From JBFHFS01 sp041583495 (GTDB taxonomy: Bacteria; Bacteroidota; Bacteroidia; Bacteroidales; Marinilabiliaceae): 39,412 nt of DNA. The notes beneath the pieces are model-generated. The model was not told the origin of the DNA. It did no database searches and saw only the letters and a program-made list of their open reading frames with translations. The stretch spans positions 1 to 39,412 of the forward strand of contig JBFHFS010000045.1 in NCBI GenBank assembly GCA_041583495.1. Direction: 5' to 3'. A program made the translations under genes and the position numbers. Shown here one piece after another: positions 17,937 through 25,558 of the stretch; position 1 is the first letter of the stretch, and each line of letters starts with the position of its first letter.

Positions 17937-18509
17937 TCAATTGCTAAGAAATAAGTAAAAAAAGAGGCCCACCAACGGACCGGAGTCTTTAAGCTGTTCT
18001 TTTAAATACCTAATGACTTCTGAAACCTGGTTATCAACCGTTTTAGGACTTATACCCAGCTGCTTGGAAATCTCAGCTGCACTTTTGCCTTCAAAGCGAC
18101 TCAGATTAAAAATCATTTGTCGTTTGGGCGGTAATTTCTTTAAAAGAGCGGAAATATGGTCCAGCATAAACCGATAAGTTATGCTTTGCTCGGGCAATGA
18201 ATCCCCCTGATCGCTCACCACTGAAAGATTCTCCTCGATATAGAGCGAAGTATTTTGAAAGTATTTTTTTATCTGATTAAAAGCAATGGTAAAAAGGTAA
18301 GCCTGAAAACTTTTTTCTTCTTTCAACCTCCCACGGTTACGCCATATTTTCAAAAAAACATCCTGAACCAACTCCTCTGCATCAGCCGTTGACTTCAGAT
18401 ATTTGAGCCCAAAAGCATATAGCCGATGGGAATAAAGCTCGAACAGTTGATTAAAAGCTCCAACATCTCCCCCCTTTAACAGCTTTACCAAATTATCTGT
18501 TTTTGGCAT
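17937..18509 (-). CDS. ECF sigma-70 factor of the PUL (Bacteroidota expansion type)
   Basis: 190 residues. Region 2 includes FELYSHRLYAFGLKYLK and DAEELVQDVFLKIW; region 4 includes LPPKRQMIFNLSRFEGKSAA and the helix-turn-helix EISKQLGISPKTVDNQ. The C-terminus ends in a short hydrophobic tail (LVGLFFYLFLSN), a feature seen in many PUL-linked Bacteroidota ECF factors. It should direct RNA polymerase to the susCD promoter when released by FecR. A good housekeeping-type promoter precedes the gene (18556-18587). It is the first gene of the PUL in transcription order. Confidence 0.95.
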   Translation of the reverse strand: MPKTDNLVKLLKGGDVGAFNQLFELYSHRLYAFGLKYLKSTADAEELVQDVFLKIWRNRGRLKEEKSFQAYLFTIAFNQIKKYFQNTSLYIEENLSVVSDQGDSLPEQSITYRFMLDHISALLKKLPPKRQMIFNLSRFEGKSAAEISKQLGISPKTVDNQVSEVIRYLKEQLKDSGPLVGLFFYLFLSN

Positions 18510-18555
18510 TTGTTAACATTTAAGAGGGCAATTTGTCCTTTTTTCCTTGAAAATG

Positions 18556-18587
18556 CAAATATATTATACTGCCTTGAGAATTCCCAA
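18556..18587 (-). promoter_or_regulatory. Bacteroidota-type promoter of the PUL ECF sigma gene
   Basis: On the minus strand a perfect -7 box TATATTTG (18556-18563) is preceded by TTG (18585-18587) at 21 bases. The predicted transcript would begin about 40 bases before the ATG at 18509. This suggests the sigma gene is made by the housekeeping sigma factor rather than being self-activated. Confidence 0.6.
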
Positions 18588-18743
18588 CCCCGCAATTAAT
18601 TGGATTATAATGGCCTCAAGCGAATTAAAAAAACAATTTTTTTTCCTTAGAAAACCAACACCCCATGAATAGAATTTGCCTCCTTCGGGAAACCTATCCC
18701 TCAGGACATTGAACGATCAGTCACAATTATACAATAAGGAAAA

Positions 18744-18982
18744 CTAAAGCTGACTCGAGAGCACCTTTACTCTATTTCCCTCTCCTCCAAATAACCCTGT
18801 CGCCAATGATACCAGGCTTATAAAGAAAAAATATACCCACGGATTTCTAAAAACTGTTCCATCTTTAATTTTTTTGTAAACCCCTGTTTTAATAGATTCT
18901 TCTAATAGTTACCCCTCCCCTCCACCAGCCGTTTGATCTTTTCGGCTGGCGTTTCTGCCGCAACGGCACAACCCGCGCTCAT
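18744..18982 (-). pseudogene. possible small membrane-protein frame broken by a frameshift
   Basis: From ATG 18982 the minus strand encodes 26 residues (MSAGCAVAAETPAEKIKRLV then EGRGNY) and stops at 18902-18904. In the next frame an open stretch continues as LEESIKTGVYKKIKDG, then VFRNPWVYFFFISLVSLATG with a membrane-like segment, stopping at 18744. One extra T near 18905 would join both into about 80 residues. It could be a decayed gene, a sequencing indel or chance reading of AT-rich DNA; there is no homologue I recognise. Confidence 0.2.
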
Positions 18983-19040
18983 TATACCCGTGTTTCACGA
19001 TCGTTTAAAACGCCTCACGAGCGGTGTACCCTTAAGTCAA

Positions 19041-21524
19041 TTAGAAATTAACCTTCAAAAACACAAGGGGGGTAAAGGGCATGGAATCGGTATTAACATA
19101 CACGGTATTGAGCTGATCCAAAGGAATCCGCTCGAAGCTCGAATACTTCACATTGTCGGCATCCAGAACATTCATAACCGAAAGCCCTGCCTCTCCATTA
19201 AACTTTTTAAACCCTAACCGGTATACCAACGATAGATCGAGCCGCCGGTAATCGGGTTCGGAATAGGACCGAGAGAGGTAACTGGTGTACAAGGGAAAAC
19301 CCGAGCCATACACCCAGGCGCCCGAGAAATGGAAGTTGCCTACATTAACCAGACCCGTAAGCTTAAATTCGTGGCGTTGATCCTGGGGAGCCCTTCTGTA
19401 GTCTTTTTCGGGAAAATACGGGAAAAGTTCTTCGGCTCTCCCAAGGGTATAGGAAGCCCAAACCGAATGCCGGTAAAAGTCCTTCTTCACAAAAAAGTCG
19501 ATGCCATAGCTGCGCCCCTTGCCAATGAAAACCGCCTCCCTGGTTCCTTGCGACCGCACATAACGGGTCATGCCACTGGTTCTTTTATGATAACCCTCTA
19601 CACTAAAGGTGAAATTGGGAAGCCCCAGGGTAGCACCCGCTACCCAGTGGGTGGCCGACAATATGGGAATCGTCTCATCGTTGGCCAACGACCAGGTGTA
19701 ACGATAATTTCCATTGTCGTCGACCAAGGAACTTTTGACCAAAAACTGATGATATTTCCCCCAGGCGGCATTAAACTTAAGTGCCTCGCCCATACTTTGA
19801 CGCCATTCCAATCGGGGATCCAAATGGGTGATCCCTGAGACGGGTTGATGATTCATCCGAACCCCCGGCTTTAAATGGCCCCCACGCCATAAAGAGATAT
19901 TGTCCTGCATAAACAAAACCAGCCGGTTCCCGTTGGCCTTAAAAGTGGAACTCTCCACCTCAAATGTATCCTCTCTCAGTATCACCTCATCAAAAACAGA
20001 TTCAAGGCCAACCTCCAGGTCATGGCTGGTTCCCACCCGCGAAGAGTGGCTAACCCTGAGGTTCAACTCGTTCAGATCGGTCACCGAGGCGTTGTTCACC
20101 GTGGTAAAGACCATATTTAACCGTTTGTTTTCGAGCGTCCGAAGGATGTTATATTCACTCTCAAGAGAAGAATAGGTGGCACTAAACTGGGTACGGTTCC
20201 CGCCTTTCCAGTCTTTTCCGTAGAATATGGAAGCCCCCGTTTGGATATTGGCCTCCCGGTTAGTTTGGGCAAAAATATTATTGGTCCGATCCTGCCTCAC
20301 CTCATAGGAGAACCGGTCCTCAGCTCCAAATACACTCACAAAAAACAGATCCCCATTGTCACCCTGCACCGAGTATTTGGCATTGACATCGTGAAACACA
20401 TAATCGGGGGTCACATCTATTTGATAATCAAAATTTCCGGAGGATAGAAGCGGGAAATCCTCCTTATTCAGGAGGTCGTAATAGGTCTGCCTAAATGCCA
20501 GAATAAATGCCCCCTTGGGTCTCACAGGCACCTCCATCATTCCATTAACCGTTTGGTTGTTGACAAACAGATTGTAACCGGCTTTTTGGGTACTGCCCAC
20601 CCGCCCGGTGATATCGACCATTCCCCCCACCAGATCGAGGCGTGAGGCATCGTACCCACTCTTAAAAATCTGCATGCTCTTGGCCAGGTATGGGTTAACG
20701 GCACTGATGTTATCGCTGAAATTTTTCAACCCCCAGATGGTAATGCCATCGAACAACACCCGGCTGGTTCCCTCCGGACTCCCCTGAATGATCAGATCAT
20801 TGGGTTGTTCCCCTGCGGCCAGAATGCCGGGTTGAAGACGCAGAAGGTTAAACACCGAATTATCCCCATTGCCGGGCAGGTACTGGGCAATGTAGGAATT
20901 TAGCTTAATCAGTCCGGCCGATTCGCCCATTTGCACCGAGCGTTCTACCCGGGTATCCCGAACCACCACTTCGGGTATGTCGTATGAGAATGGTTTAAGA
21001 TAAAGCTTTTGAGCAGGACCCGCATACAAGATGGTATCCAAAAAATAACACCCCAGATGAGAGGCCTGAACCCTAAAGATGCTATCGCTGGTAGATGCAA
21101 AACTAAAGGAGCCCTTAAGGTCGCTCACGGAGGGCGAGTCATTAATCAGCAGATGCGAAAAAGGAAGGGGTTCCCCACTCCCATACTCTAACAGTTGCCC
21201 CAACAATAAAAACTCCCTGGACCTGAGTTGGGGTTCCAGGGGGTAGATCACAAAAACACCATTAACCCGCTCGTACGCCAGGGGTACCTCTTTAAATAAC
21301 GCCTCAAAAAGCGCCTCCGGACTGGGATAGCTCCCTTTGATGGAGATGGAATAGGTGGATAACAAACCATCGTCGAACGACAACTGCAGGTCGTATTGCC
21401 GACGAAGCTGCACTAAAAGCTCATTAAGCGGCATTCGCGAGCACTCTAACTCGTAGCTCTGAGCCGAGACGTTAGAGACCGAGGCCACCAGAATAAAAAA
21501 TAGAATACTAATTCGCCAATTCAC
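19041..21524 (-). CDS. TonB-dependent receptor with STN domain, no SusD partner
   Basis: 827 residues with signal peptide (MNWRISILFFILVASVSNVSA). An STN domain spans about 24-95 (SRMPLNELLVQLRRQYDLQLSF). A carboxypeptidase-regulatory-like domain spans about 105-180, and the plug about 190-310 (GDNSVFNLLRLQPGILA, LIIQGSPEGTSRVLFDGI, FKSGYDASRLDLVGGMVDI). A beta-barrel follows to a terminal Phe (LVFLKVNF). The overall form is FecA-like rather than SusC-like: it is shorter than SusC and no susD follows. It overlaps the fecR gene upstream by 17 bases, giving a tight sigma-FecR-receptor operon, so it should be a signalling receptor for a small ligand (siderophore, oligosaccharide or peptide). The ligand cannot be read from the sequence. 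Confidence 0.93.
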   Translation of the reverse strand: MNWRISILFFILVASVSNVSAQSYELECSRMPLNELLVQLRRQYDLQLSFDDGLLSTYSISIKGSYPSPEALFEALFKEVPLAYERVNGVFVIYPLEPQLRSREFLLLGQLLEYGSGEPLPFSHLLINDSPSVSDLKGSFSFASTSDSIFRVQASHLGCYFLDTILYAGPAQKLYLKPFSYDIPEVVVRDTRVERSVQMGESAGLIKLNSYIAQYLPGNGDNSVFNLLRLQPGILAAGEQPNDLIIQGSPEGTSRVLFDGITIWGLKNFSDNISAVNPYLAKSMQIFKSGYDASRLDLVGGMVDITGRVGSTQKAGYNLFVNNQTVNGMMEVPVRPKGAFILAFRQTYYDLLNKEDFPLLSSGNFDYQIDVTPDYVFHDVNAKYSVQGDNGDLFFVSVFGAEDRFSYEVRQDRTNNIFAQTNREANIQTGASIFYGKDWKGGNRTQFSATYSSLESEYNILRTLENKRLNMVFTTVNNASVTDLNELNLRVSHSSRVGTSHDLEVGLESVFDEVILREDTFEVESSTFKANGNRLVLFMQDNISLWRGGHLKPGVRMNHQPVSGITHLDPRLEWRQSMGEALKFNAAWGKYHQFLVKSSLVDDNGNYRYTWSLANDETIPILSATHWVAGATLGLPNFTFSVEGYHKRTSGMTRYVRSQGTREAVFIGKGRSYGIDFFVKKDFYRHSVWASYTLGRAEELFPYFPEKDYRRAPQDQRHEFKLTGLVNVGNFHFSGAWVYGSGFPLYTSYLSRSYSEPDYRRLDLSLVYRLGFKKFNGEAGLSVMNVLDADNVKYSSFERIPLDQLNTVYVNTDSMPFTPLVFLKVNF

Positions 21525-22395
21525 CAGGCTGTTTTTTACTAATCAGAAATCCATTGCCAAGAGGGTAGAAACCCAGACCATAGGGTCTGCAAACCATGGT
21601 TAACACCTCCTCTATTGCTCTTTCTCCGGTAAAATTACCGGTATAAAGATAATCGGTATTTCCTTTTGTAAGAATAGTCACCCCATATTGCCGTTCAATC
21701 TCCTGAAAAACCAGGGCCAGGGGCGTGCCGGTAAAGAAGAATTTATGCTTTCGCCACGAACTGACCTCTTCGGGATTGGAAAGATGCGTCAGGTGAAGCG
21801 TTCCATCTCTGTTGAGACTGGCCTCATCGTTGGGTACGATATCGGCCGAATGTCCACTGCCGGCCGCCACCACTCTTACGCGCCCGGAATAACACGTCAC
21901 CCGGTACTGATTCTGCCGGGCATAAACATTAAAGCTGGTTCCCAAAACAATGGTGCGCCCCAGAGAGGAAACCACTTCGAAGGATTTGCCCTTCTTCACT
22001 TTAAAAAAAGCTTCCCCTTCAAAATTCACTTCCCGTTGAATGGGCCACCACCAGGGCCGAAACTTGATTACCGAGCCGGCATTCATTTCTACGCCCGATC
22101 CATCGGGTAAAAGCACGGTTAAATGGCTGCCTGCGGGAGAGGTAACGGTTTTGGTATAAAACCGGGCAAAGATTCCGGCCCCCAGAAACAGCAATATCAT
22201 GGCAGCAGAAGACCACCGCACCGCAGTCAAGGTCAGTGATCGACCCTTGGGGCGGTATTCCTCCCTGGATTTCATCTTTTGAGACAAGCCTTCCCAAACC
22301 TCCGCCTTGGATCGTGAAAAGGAGCAATCCACCTGGGGCAGGGATTCCAACCTCTCGTCCGAAGACCTATGTCTATTTGCATTTTGGTTTGTCAT
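21508..22395 (-). CDS. FecR-family anti-sigma factor of the second cassette
   Basis: 295 residues. A cytoplasmic region of about 55 residues (with EVWEGLSQKMKSREEY) precedes a transmembrane helix at about 57-79 (AVRWSSAAMILLFLGAGIFA). The FecR domain is SPAGSHLTVLLPDGSGVEMN, VNFEGEAFFKVKKG and VLGTSFNVYARQNQYRVTCY. A C-terminal DUF4974 domain starts FFTGTPLALVFQEIERQYG. Cytoplasmic part is shorter than in the PUL FecR. The 3' end overlaps the receptor start by 17 bases and the 5' end follows the sigma gene by 73 bases, so the three form one operon. Role: sense receptor state and hold or release the partner ECF factor. Confidence 0.94.
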   Translation of the reverse strand: MTNQNANRHRSSDERLESLPQVDCSFSRSKAEVWEGLSQKMKSREEYRPKGRSLTLTAVRWSSAAMILLFLGAGIFARFYTKTVTSPAGSHLTVLLPDGSGVEMNAGSVIKFRPWWWPIQREVNFEGEAFFKVKKGKSFEVVSSLGRTIVLGTSFNVYARQNQYRVTCYSGRVRVVAAGSGHSADIVPNDEASLNRDGTLHLTHLSNPEEVSSWRKHKFFFTGTPLALVFQEIERQYGVTILTKGNTDYLYTGNFTGERAIEEVLTMVCRPYGLGFYPLGNGFLISKKQPGELAN

Positions 22396-22468
22396 CTCTA
22401 TAAATTACTACTCAATAAAAAATGGCTTCCTTCTCCTTTAAAACCAGGCAAAGGAACAGCCCCGAATC

Positions 22469-22954
22469 TTATATGGACAATGCGGCTTTTAAATATTTCA
22501 AGGCAGCTGTCATTCGCTTTTCCACCGCTTTAACACTTAACCTGAGCCGGTCGGCGATCTCCCGGTTTTTCAATTCATCCTGTCGGCTCATTAAAAATAC
22601 CACTCTCAAATTCTCCGGCATTGCTTTAAGGGCGGCCTGATAGCAGGCATCCAACTCCTTATAACTCAACACCTCTTCGGGTGACAGGGAATGCCCATTG
22701 TCCGACCGGGTCAGGGCAAAGTCTTTCTCCACCCTCGAATGCCTGTATTTGCTGATGAATAGGTTACCCGCCATTTTATACAACAATCCGACCTGTTGCT
22801 GCAACACATGATGGTTCTGCTTCTCCCATAAACGCAGGAAACACTCCTGAGCAATATCGGTAGCCAGCTCCTTGTCCCCCGAACGGTAATACACATAATT
22901 GCGTAAGGGATCAAAGTGTGCATCAAACAAATTTTTAAATTCTTCCGGCGTCAC
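22469..22954 (-). CDS. ECF sigma-70 factor of the second cassette (GTG start)
   Basis: 161 residues. The start is a GTG at 22954; no ATG is available before the conserved FKNLFDAHFDPLRNYVYYRS region, so GTG is required. Region 2 contains DIAQECFLRLWEKQ; region 4 contains MPENLRVVFLMSRQDELKNR and the helix-turn-helix EIADRLRLSVKAVEKRMTAA. Unlike the PUL sigma factor it lacks the hydrophobic C-terminal tail. It heads the sigma-FecR-receptor operon and should activate the receptor operon or a distant target set. A TTTTG ends only about 10 bases before the GTG, so the mRNA leader may be very short. Confidence 0.93.
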   Translation of the reverse strand: MTPEEFKNLFDAHFDPLRNYVYYRSGDKELATDIAQECFLRLWEKQNHHVLQQQVGLLYKMAGNLFISKYRHSRVEKDFALTRSDNGHSLSPEEVLSYKELDACYQAALKAMPENLRVVFLMSRQDELKNREIADRLRLSVKAVEKRMTAALKYLKAALSI

Positions 22955-23016
22955 GATAGTGCAAAACAGTTAGTGAACTAAAAATTTAAGAGGCCTCTCC
23001 TGAATAAGAGTTGCGG

Positions 23017-23054
23017 AATACCTCTTCCTCCCGGCAAAGGGAAGAAGAGGTATT
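23017..23054 (-). terminator. terminator-like hairpin between lipoprotein gene and ECF sigma gene
   Basis: A 16-bp inverted repeat (AATACCTCTTC arms, one position pairing as G-U on the minus strand) with a 6-base loop starts 26 bases after the lipoprotein stop codon at 23080. No T-run follows on the minus strand, so termination may be partial. Confidence 0.5.
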
Positions 23055-23079
23055 TTGTTCCTTGACCTCGTGGGCTGTG

Positions 23080-24018
23080 CTATTTACACAAATTTGTCAA
23101 ACATATTCTCACCCGCTTGCCTATGATAATCTCTTTAACGCCATCGGCAGTTGTGAGGGTGGCCACATTGTCGCAAGTTCCGTCGCCATAGTTAAGGGTA
23201 GCAAACACCTCCCCATTAGCCGTCATGGAAACCTCTCCACTCACGATGAAGCGGCACATGCCATTTTTAACCAGATTTTCGGTAATCTCCTTACGATACA
23301 CATTCCCGTCCGAATCCTCGCAGTTTGCAAAGCCGGTCACTTCAATCACATCGTCACCATAGTACAGAGGCGTTTCCAACCCTTCTACCCAGGTACGGGT
23401 ATACTCTGCGGTTCGCTCAAGCACGGTCCCGTCAGGCAATGTAAATACCATGTCGCGTTTCAATTCCACCACACGCTGAGTGGTGCGGTCACCCAAAAAC
23501 GTAGTGACATTGGTTCCACTTATCCCAATAGAATCGACCTTAAAGTCCAGGTAAGACACCGTACGGGTAGCACCGTCCACTCGGTATGCGGCAGAGATCA
23601 CAATCTCAATAATTCCGCTAATGACGCGCCCATTGGCCAGTTCGGTGCTGTCACCGTAATCGAGAGTGATGGTTTTGGGAAACCCCCCATCCTCCGATAC
23701 GATTCTAATATCCGGACACTTCCTCAACCGATACCGTTCTTTAAGCAGAGTCCAGAGTGTTCCTGACTTAAGCTCATCCGCAGACTGATCAACCGCCATG
23801 ATGGCGCTAACCGACGACTCGTTGCCGGTCAAAAGATCCACCTCATAATCGGCCGCTTCCATCACATCATCAATGGCTGCATCGGCCGTTACAATCGATT
23901 CAGCAGTAACATTAAACCCCGGAGTGGTAAATTCGGTGCCGGGGGTTACATCCTCCTTGTTGCAGGCCGAAAATAAAAGGGCCATGCCTAGTGCGAAACT
24001 AAAAATTACTTTTTTCAT
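23080..24018 (-). CDS. secreted lipoprotein of unknown function with DYGDxT/C-type repeats
   Basis: 312 residues with lipoprotein signal (MKKVIFSFALGMALLFSAC, Cys19). The mature protein has six further Cys (101, 233, 255, 282, 306, 311). Two similar blocks are visible: TITLDYGDSTELANGRVISG near 117-136 and ATLNYGDGTCDNVATLTTAD near 273-292, each a beta-hairpin-like DYGD/NYGD turn followed by strands. I recall similar proteins with repeated D[FY]GxGC turns scattered in Bacteroidota but know no function or domain name. It lies immediately upstream of the second ECF sigma operon on the same strand, 125 bases away with a hairpin between, so shared control with that operon is possible but not shown. 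Confidence 0.8.
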   Translation of the reverse strand: MKKVIFSFALGMALLFSACNKEDVTPGTEFTTPGFNVTAESIVTADAAIDDVMEAADYEVDLLTGNESSVSAIMAVDQSADELKSGTLWTLLKERYRLRKCPDIRIVSEDGGFPKTITLDYGDSTELANGRVISGIIEIVISAAYRVDGATRTVSYLDFKVDSIGISGTNVTTFLGDRTTQRVVELKRDMVFTLPDGTVLERTAEYTRTWVEGLETPLYYGDDVIEVTGFANCEDSDGNVYRKEITENLVKNGMCRFIVSGEVSMTANGEVFATLNYGDGTCDNVATLTTADGVKEIIIGKRVRICLTNLCK

Positions 24019-24468
24019 CTTAAATTTTTTACAAGTTACACAATTTCATTTTTTTCGAATCTCTAATCCGGGAAAACCCTTCATATTAATCTACCGCATG
24101 AAATCGATTTTACCCTACCGTACTTTTGAAAAAAAACTGTTTTTTTTAATATTGTTCCAACAGGGTTGGCAGCTCATTTAATATAAACCCTCTCTTAACT
24201 GCCTGAATTTATTTTGACTGTTGTTTAGAACACCGTGGTTAAATACCTCTATTGTATGTAAATACTATTTGTCTGTTTAGAAGCTGGAAGCCTGAAGAAA
24301 ATTGAATTATGAAAAAATATATTCTTCAAACTGCCTTCCTCCAACTTCAAGCCACTATGGGGATGCCTGCTACAAAAAAACATAGTAATTAGAATAACAA
24401 CGCTAATTTAAATTTGAGCCTATATTTTTACTATCTTGCAGTGAATAAGCACCTTCAACCATCGACCT
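24019..24468. other. 450-bp divergent intergenic region
   Basis: It separates the minus-strand lipoprotein gene from the plus-strand DUF6544-like gene, so it must carry promoters for both. A weak plus-strand candidate is TATCTTGC at about 24432-24439; no perfect TAnnTTTG box is visible for either gene. It also contains an imperfect inverted repeat (24280-24348). A 27-codon frame at 24309 is too short and featureless to call. Confidence 0.5.
24280..24348. repeat. imperfect inverted repeat
   Basis: Arms GAAGCTGGAAGCCTGAAGAA (24280-24299) and, in reverse complement at 24322-24348, GAAGTTGGAGGAAGGC followed by AGTTTGAAGAA. They pair imperfectly around an AT-rich loop. The GAAGCTGGAAG wording resembles short dispersed repeats of some Bacteroidota, but only one copy is seen in this window. 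Confidence 0.3.
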
Positions 24469-25551
24469 ATGTTACGGACCTTATTCATTATTCTCACCTC
24501 ACTGCACGGCCTGATTCATCTTTTGGGTTGGGTCAAAGCCTTCGATCTGGCCCAATTACCTCAATTTACCCATCCGATTTCGCGTCCTCCAGGTATTCTG
24601 TGGCTGTTGACGGCACTGCTGTGGATTGCCACGGCACTTCTCCTCCTTTTTCATCGGAATATCTGGTGGATGCTGGCAGCAACCGCACTATTGCTTTCAC
24701 AAGCCCTCGTTTTAATGTATTGGCAGGATGCCAAATATGGCACTATCGCCAATTTGATTATTCTAATCGGGATCGCATGGGGTTTTGGAAATTGGTCGTT
24801 TAACCGAATGGTAACGCAAGATATCGAAGCCATGATGTCTAAGTCCGGGTCGGCAGACAATAGGATGAGCCGGAACGAGGTATCGCTGTTACCCCCCATT
24901 GTGCAAAAATGGGTGCTGGGGAGCGGAATGATTGAGAAACAAAACCCTCAATCGGTTCATCTGTATCAGAAAGGAACGTTGAAAACATCCCCCGAAGGGA
25001 AGTGGCTCAGCGTAGAGGCAGAACAATGGTTCACCCTCGAAAGTCCGGGGTTTGTTTGGCATGCAAAGGTGGGGTCCGGATCTCTGACCCCCTTCTCAGG
25101 CAGGGATAAATTTGTGGATGAAAAGGGCAGTATGCTCATAAAACTTTTTTCTCTCCTCCCGGTGGTCGATGCCGAAGACCAAAATATCGATAAGGGGGCA
25201 GCACTGAGGTTCCTGGCCGAGATGGTTTGGTTTCCCTCCGCCGCCCTAACACTACCCATCAAATGGGAGGAGCTCTCCACGCTCACAGCCAAAGCCACCA
25301 TGCGTTTGAGGGACTTCAGCGTTACCGGAACCTTTACTTTTAATGAGAAGGGACAAGTCACACGCTTTGAGGCTCCAAGATACTATCAACAAACCAATAA
25401 AACGGAGTTTTGGGTGGTAGAGATAGACGAGAACAGCTACACCTCCATGGCGGGTTTCCAGGTGCCCACCAGGGCCAAACTAACCTGGAGATTGCCCGAA
25501 GGAGACTTCACCTGGTACCGGTTATCCATAGAAAAGATTGAATACGAATGA
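24469..25551 (+). CDS. DUF6544-like membrane protein
   Basis: 360 residues. Four membrane segments occupy the N-terminal third (about 3-25, 43-62, 66-85 and 92-112), followed by a soluble domain of about 240 residues with LLPPIVQKWVLGSGMI, FTLESPGFVWHAKVG, FSGRDKFVDEKGSMLIKLFS, FLAEMVWFPSAAL and a C-terminal beta-rich part (VTGTFTFNEKGQVTRFEAPR). The pattern fits the uncharacterised DUF6544 group, where the FLAEMVWFP-type motif is conserved. Function unknown; a membrane-associated lipid- or ligand-binding fold is a guess. It is alone on the plus strand and converges with the next gene, only 7 bases away. Confidence 0.75.
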   Translation: MLRTLFIILTSLHGLIHLLGWVKAFDLAQLPQFTHPISRPPGILWLLTALLWIATALLLLFHRNIWWMLAATALLLSQALVLMYWQDAKYGTIANLIILIGIAWGFGNWSFNRMVTQDIEAMMSKSGSADNRMSRNEVSLLPPIVQKWVLGSGMIEKQNPQSVHLYQKGTLKTSPEGKWLSVEAEQWFTLESPGFVWHAKVGSGSLTPFSGRDKFVDEKGSMLIKLFSLLPVVDAEDQNIDKGAALRFLAEMVWFPSAALTLPIKWEELSTLTAKATMRLRDFSVTGTFTFNEKGQVTRFEAPRYYQQTNKTEFWVVEIDENSYTSMAGFQVPTRAKLTWRLPEGDFTWYRLSIEKIEYE

Positions 25552-25558
25552 CCAAAGC

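Larger units (their letters stand above)
18510..19040. other. 531-bp intergenic region between the two sigma/FecR/receptor cassettes
   Basis: It holds the promoter of the PUL sigma gene (18556-18587). After the TonB-receptor stop it holds two small hairpins: CCAGCCG/CGGCTGG at 18925-18949 and TGCCG/CGGCA at 18956-18968, neither followed by a T-run on the minus strand. A possible broken small reading frame is at 18744-18982 (separate entry). Otherwise nothing recognisable. Confidence 0.6.

Noticed and set aside
18925..18949. CCAGCCG/CGGCTGG hairpin as terminator of the lone TonB receptor
   Set aside because: No T-run follows on the minus strand and the hairpin is about 90 bases past the stop codon, so I describe it only as a hairpin.
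23011..23766. 251-codon open frame on the plus strand
   Set aside because: Antisense to the lipoprotein gene, which has a proper lipobox and beta-rich body; the plus-strand translation is His/Ile-rich without motifs.
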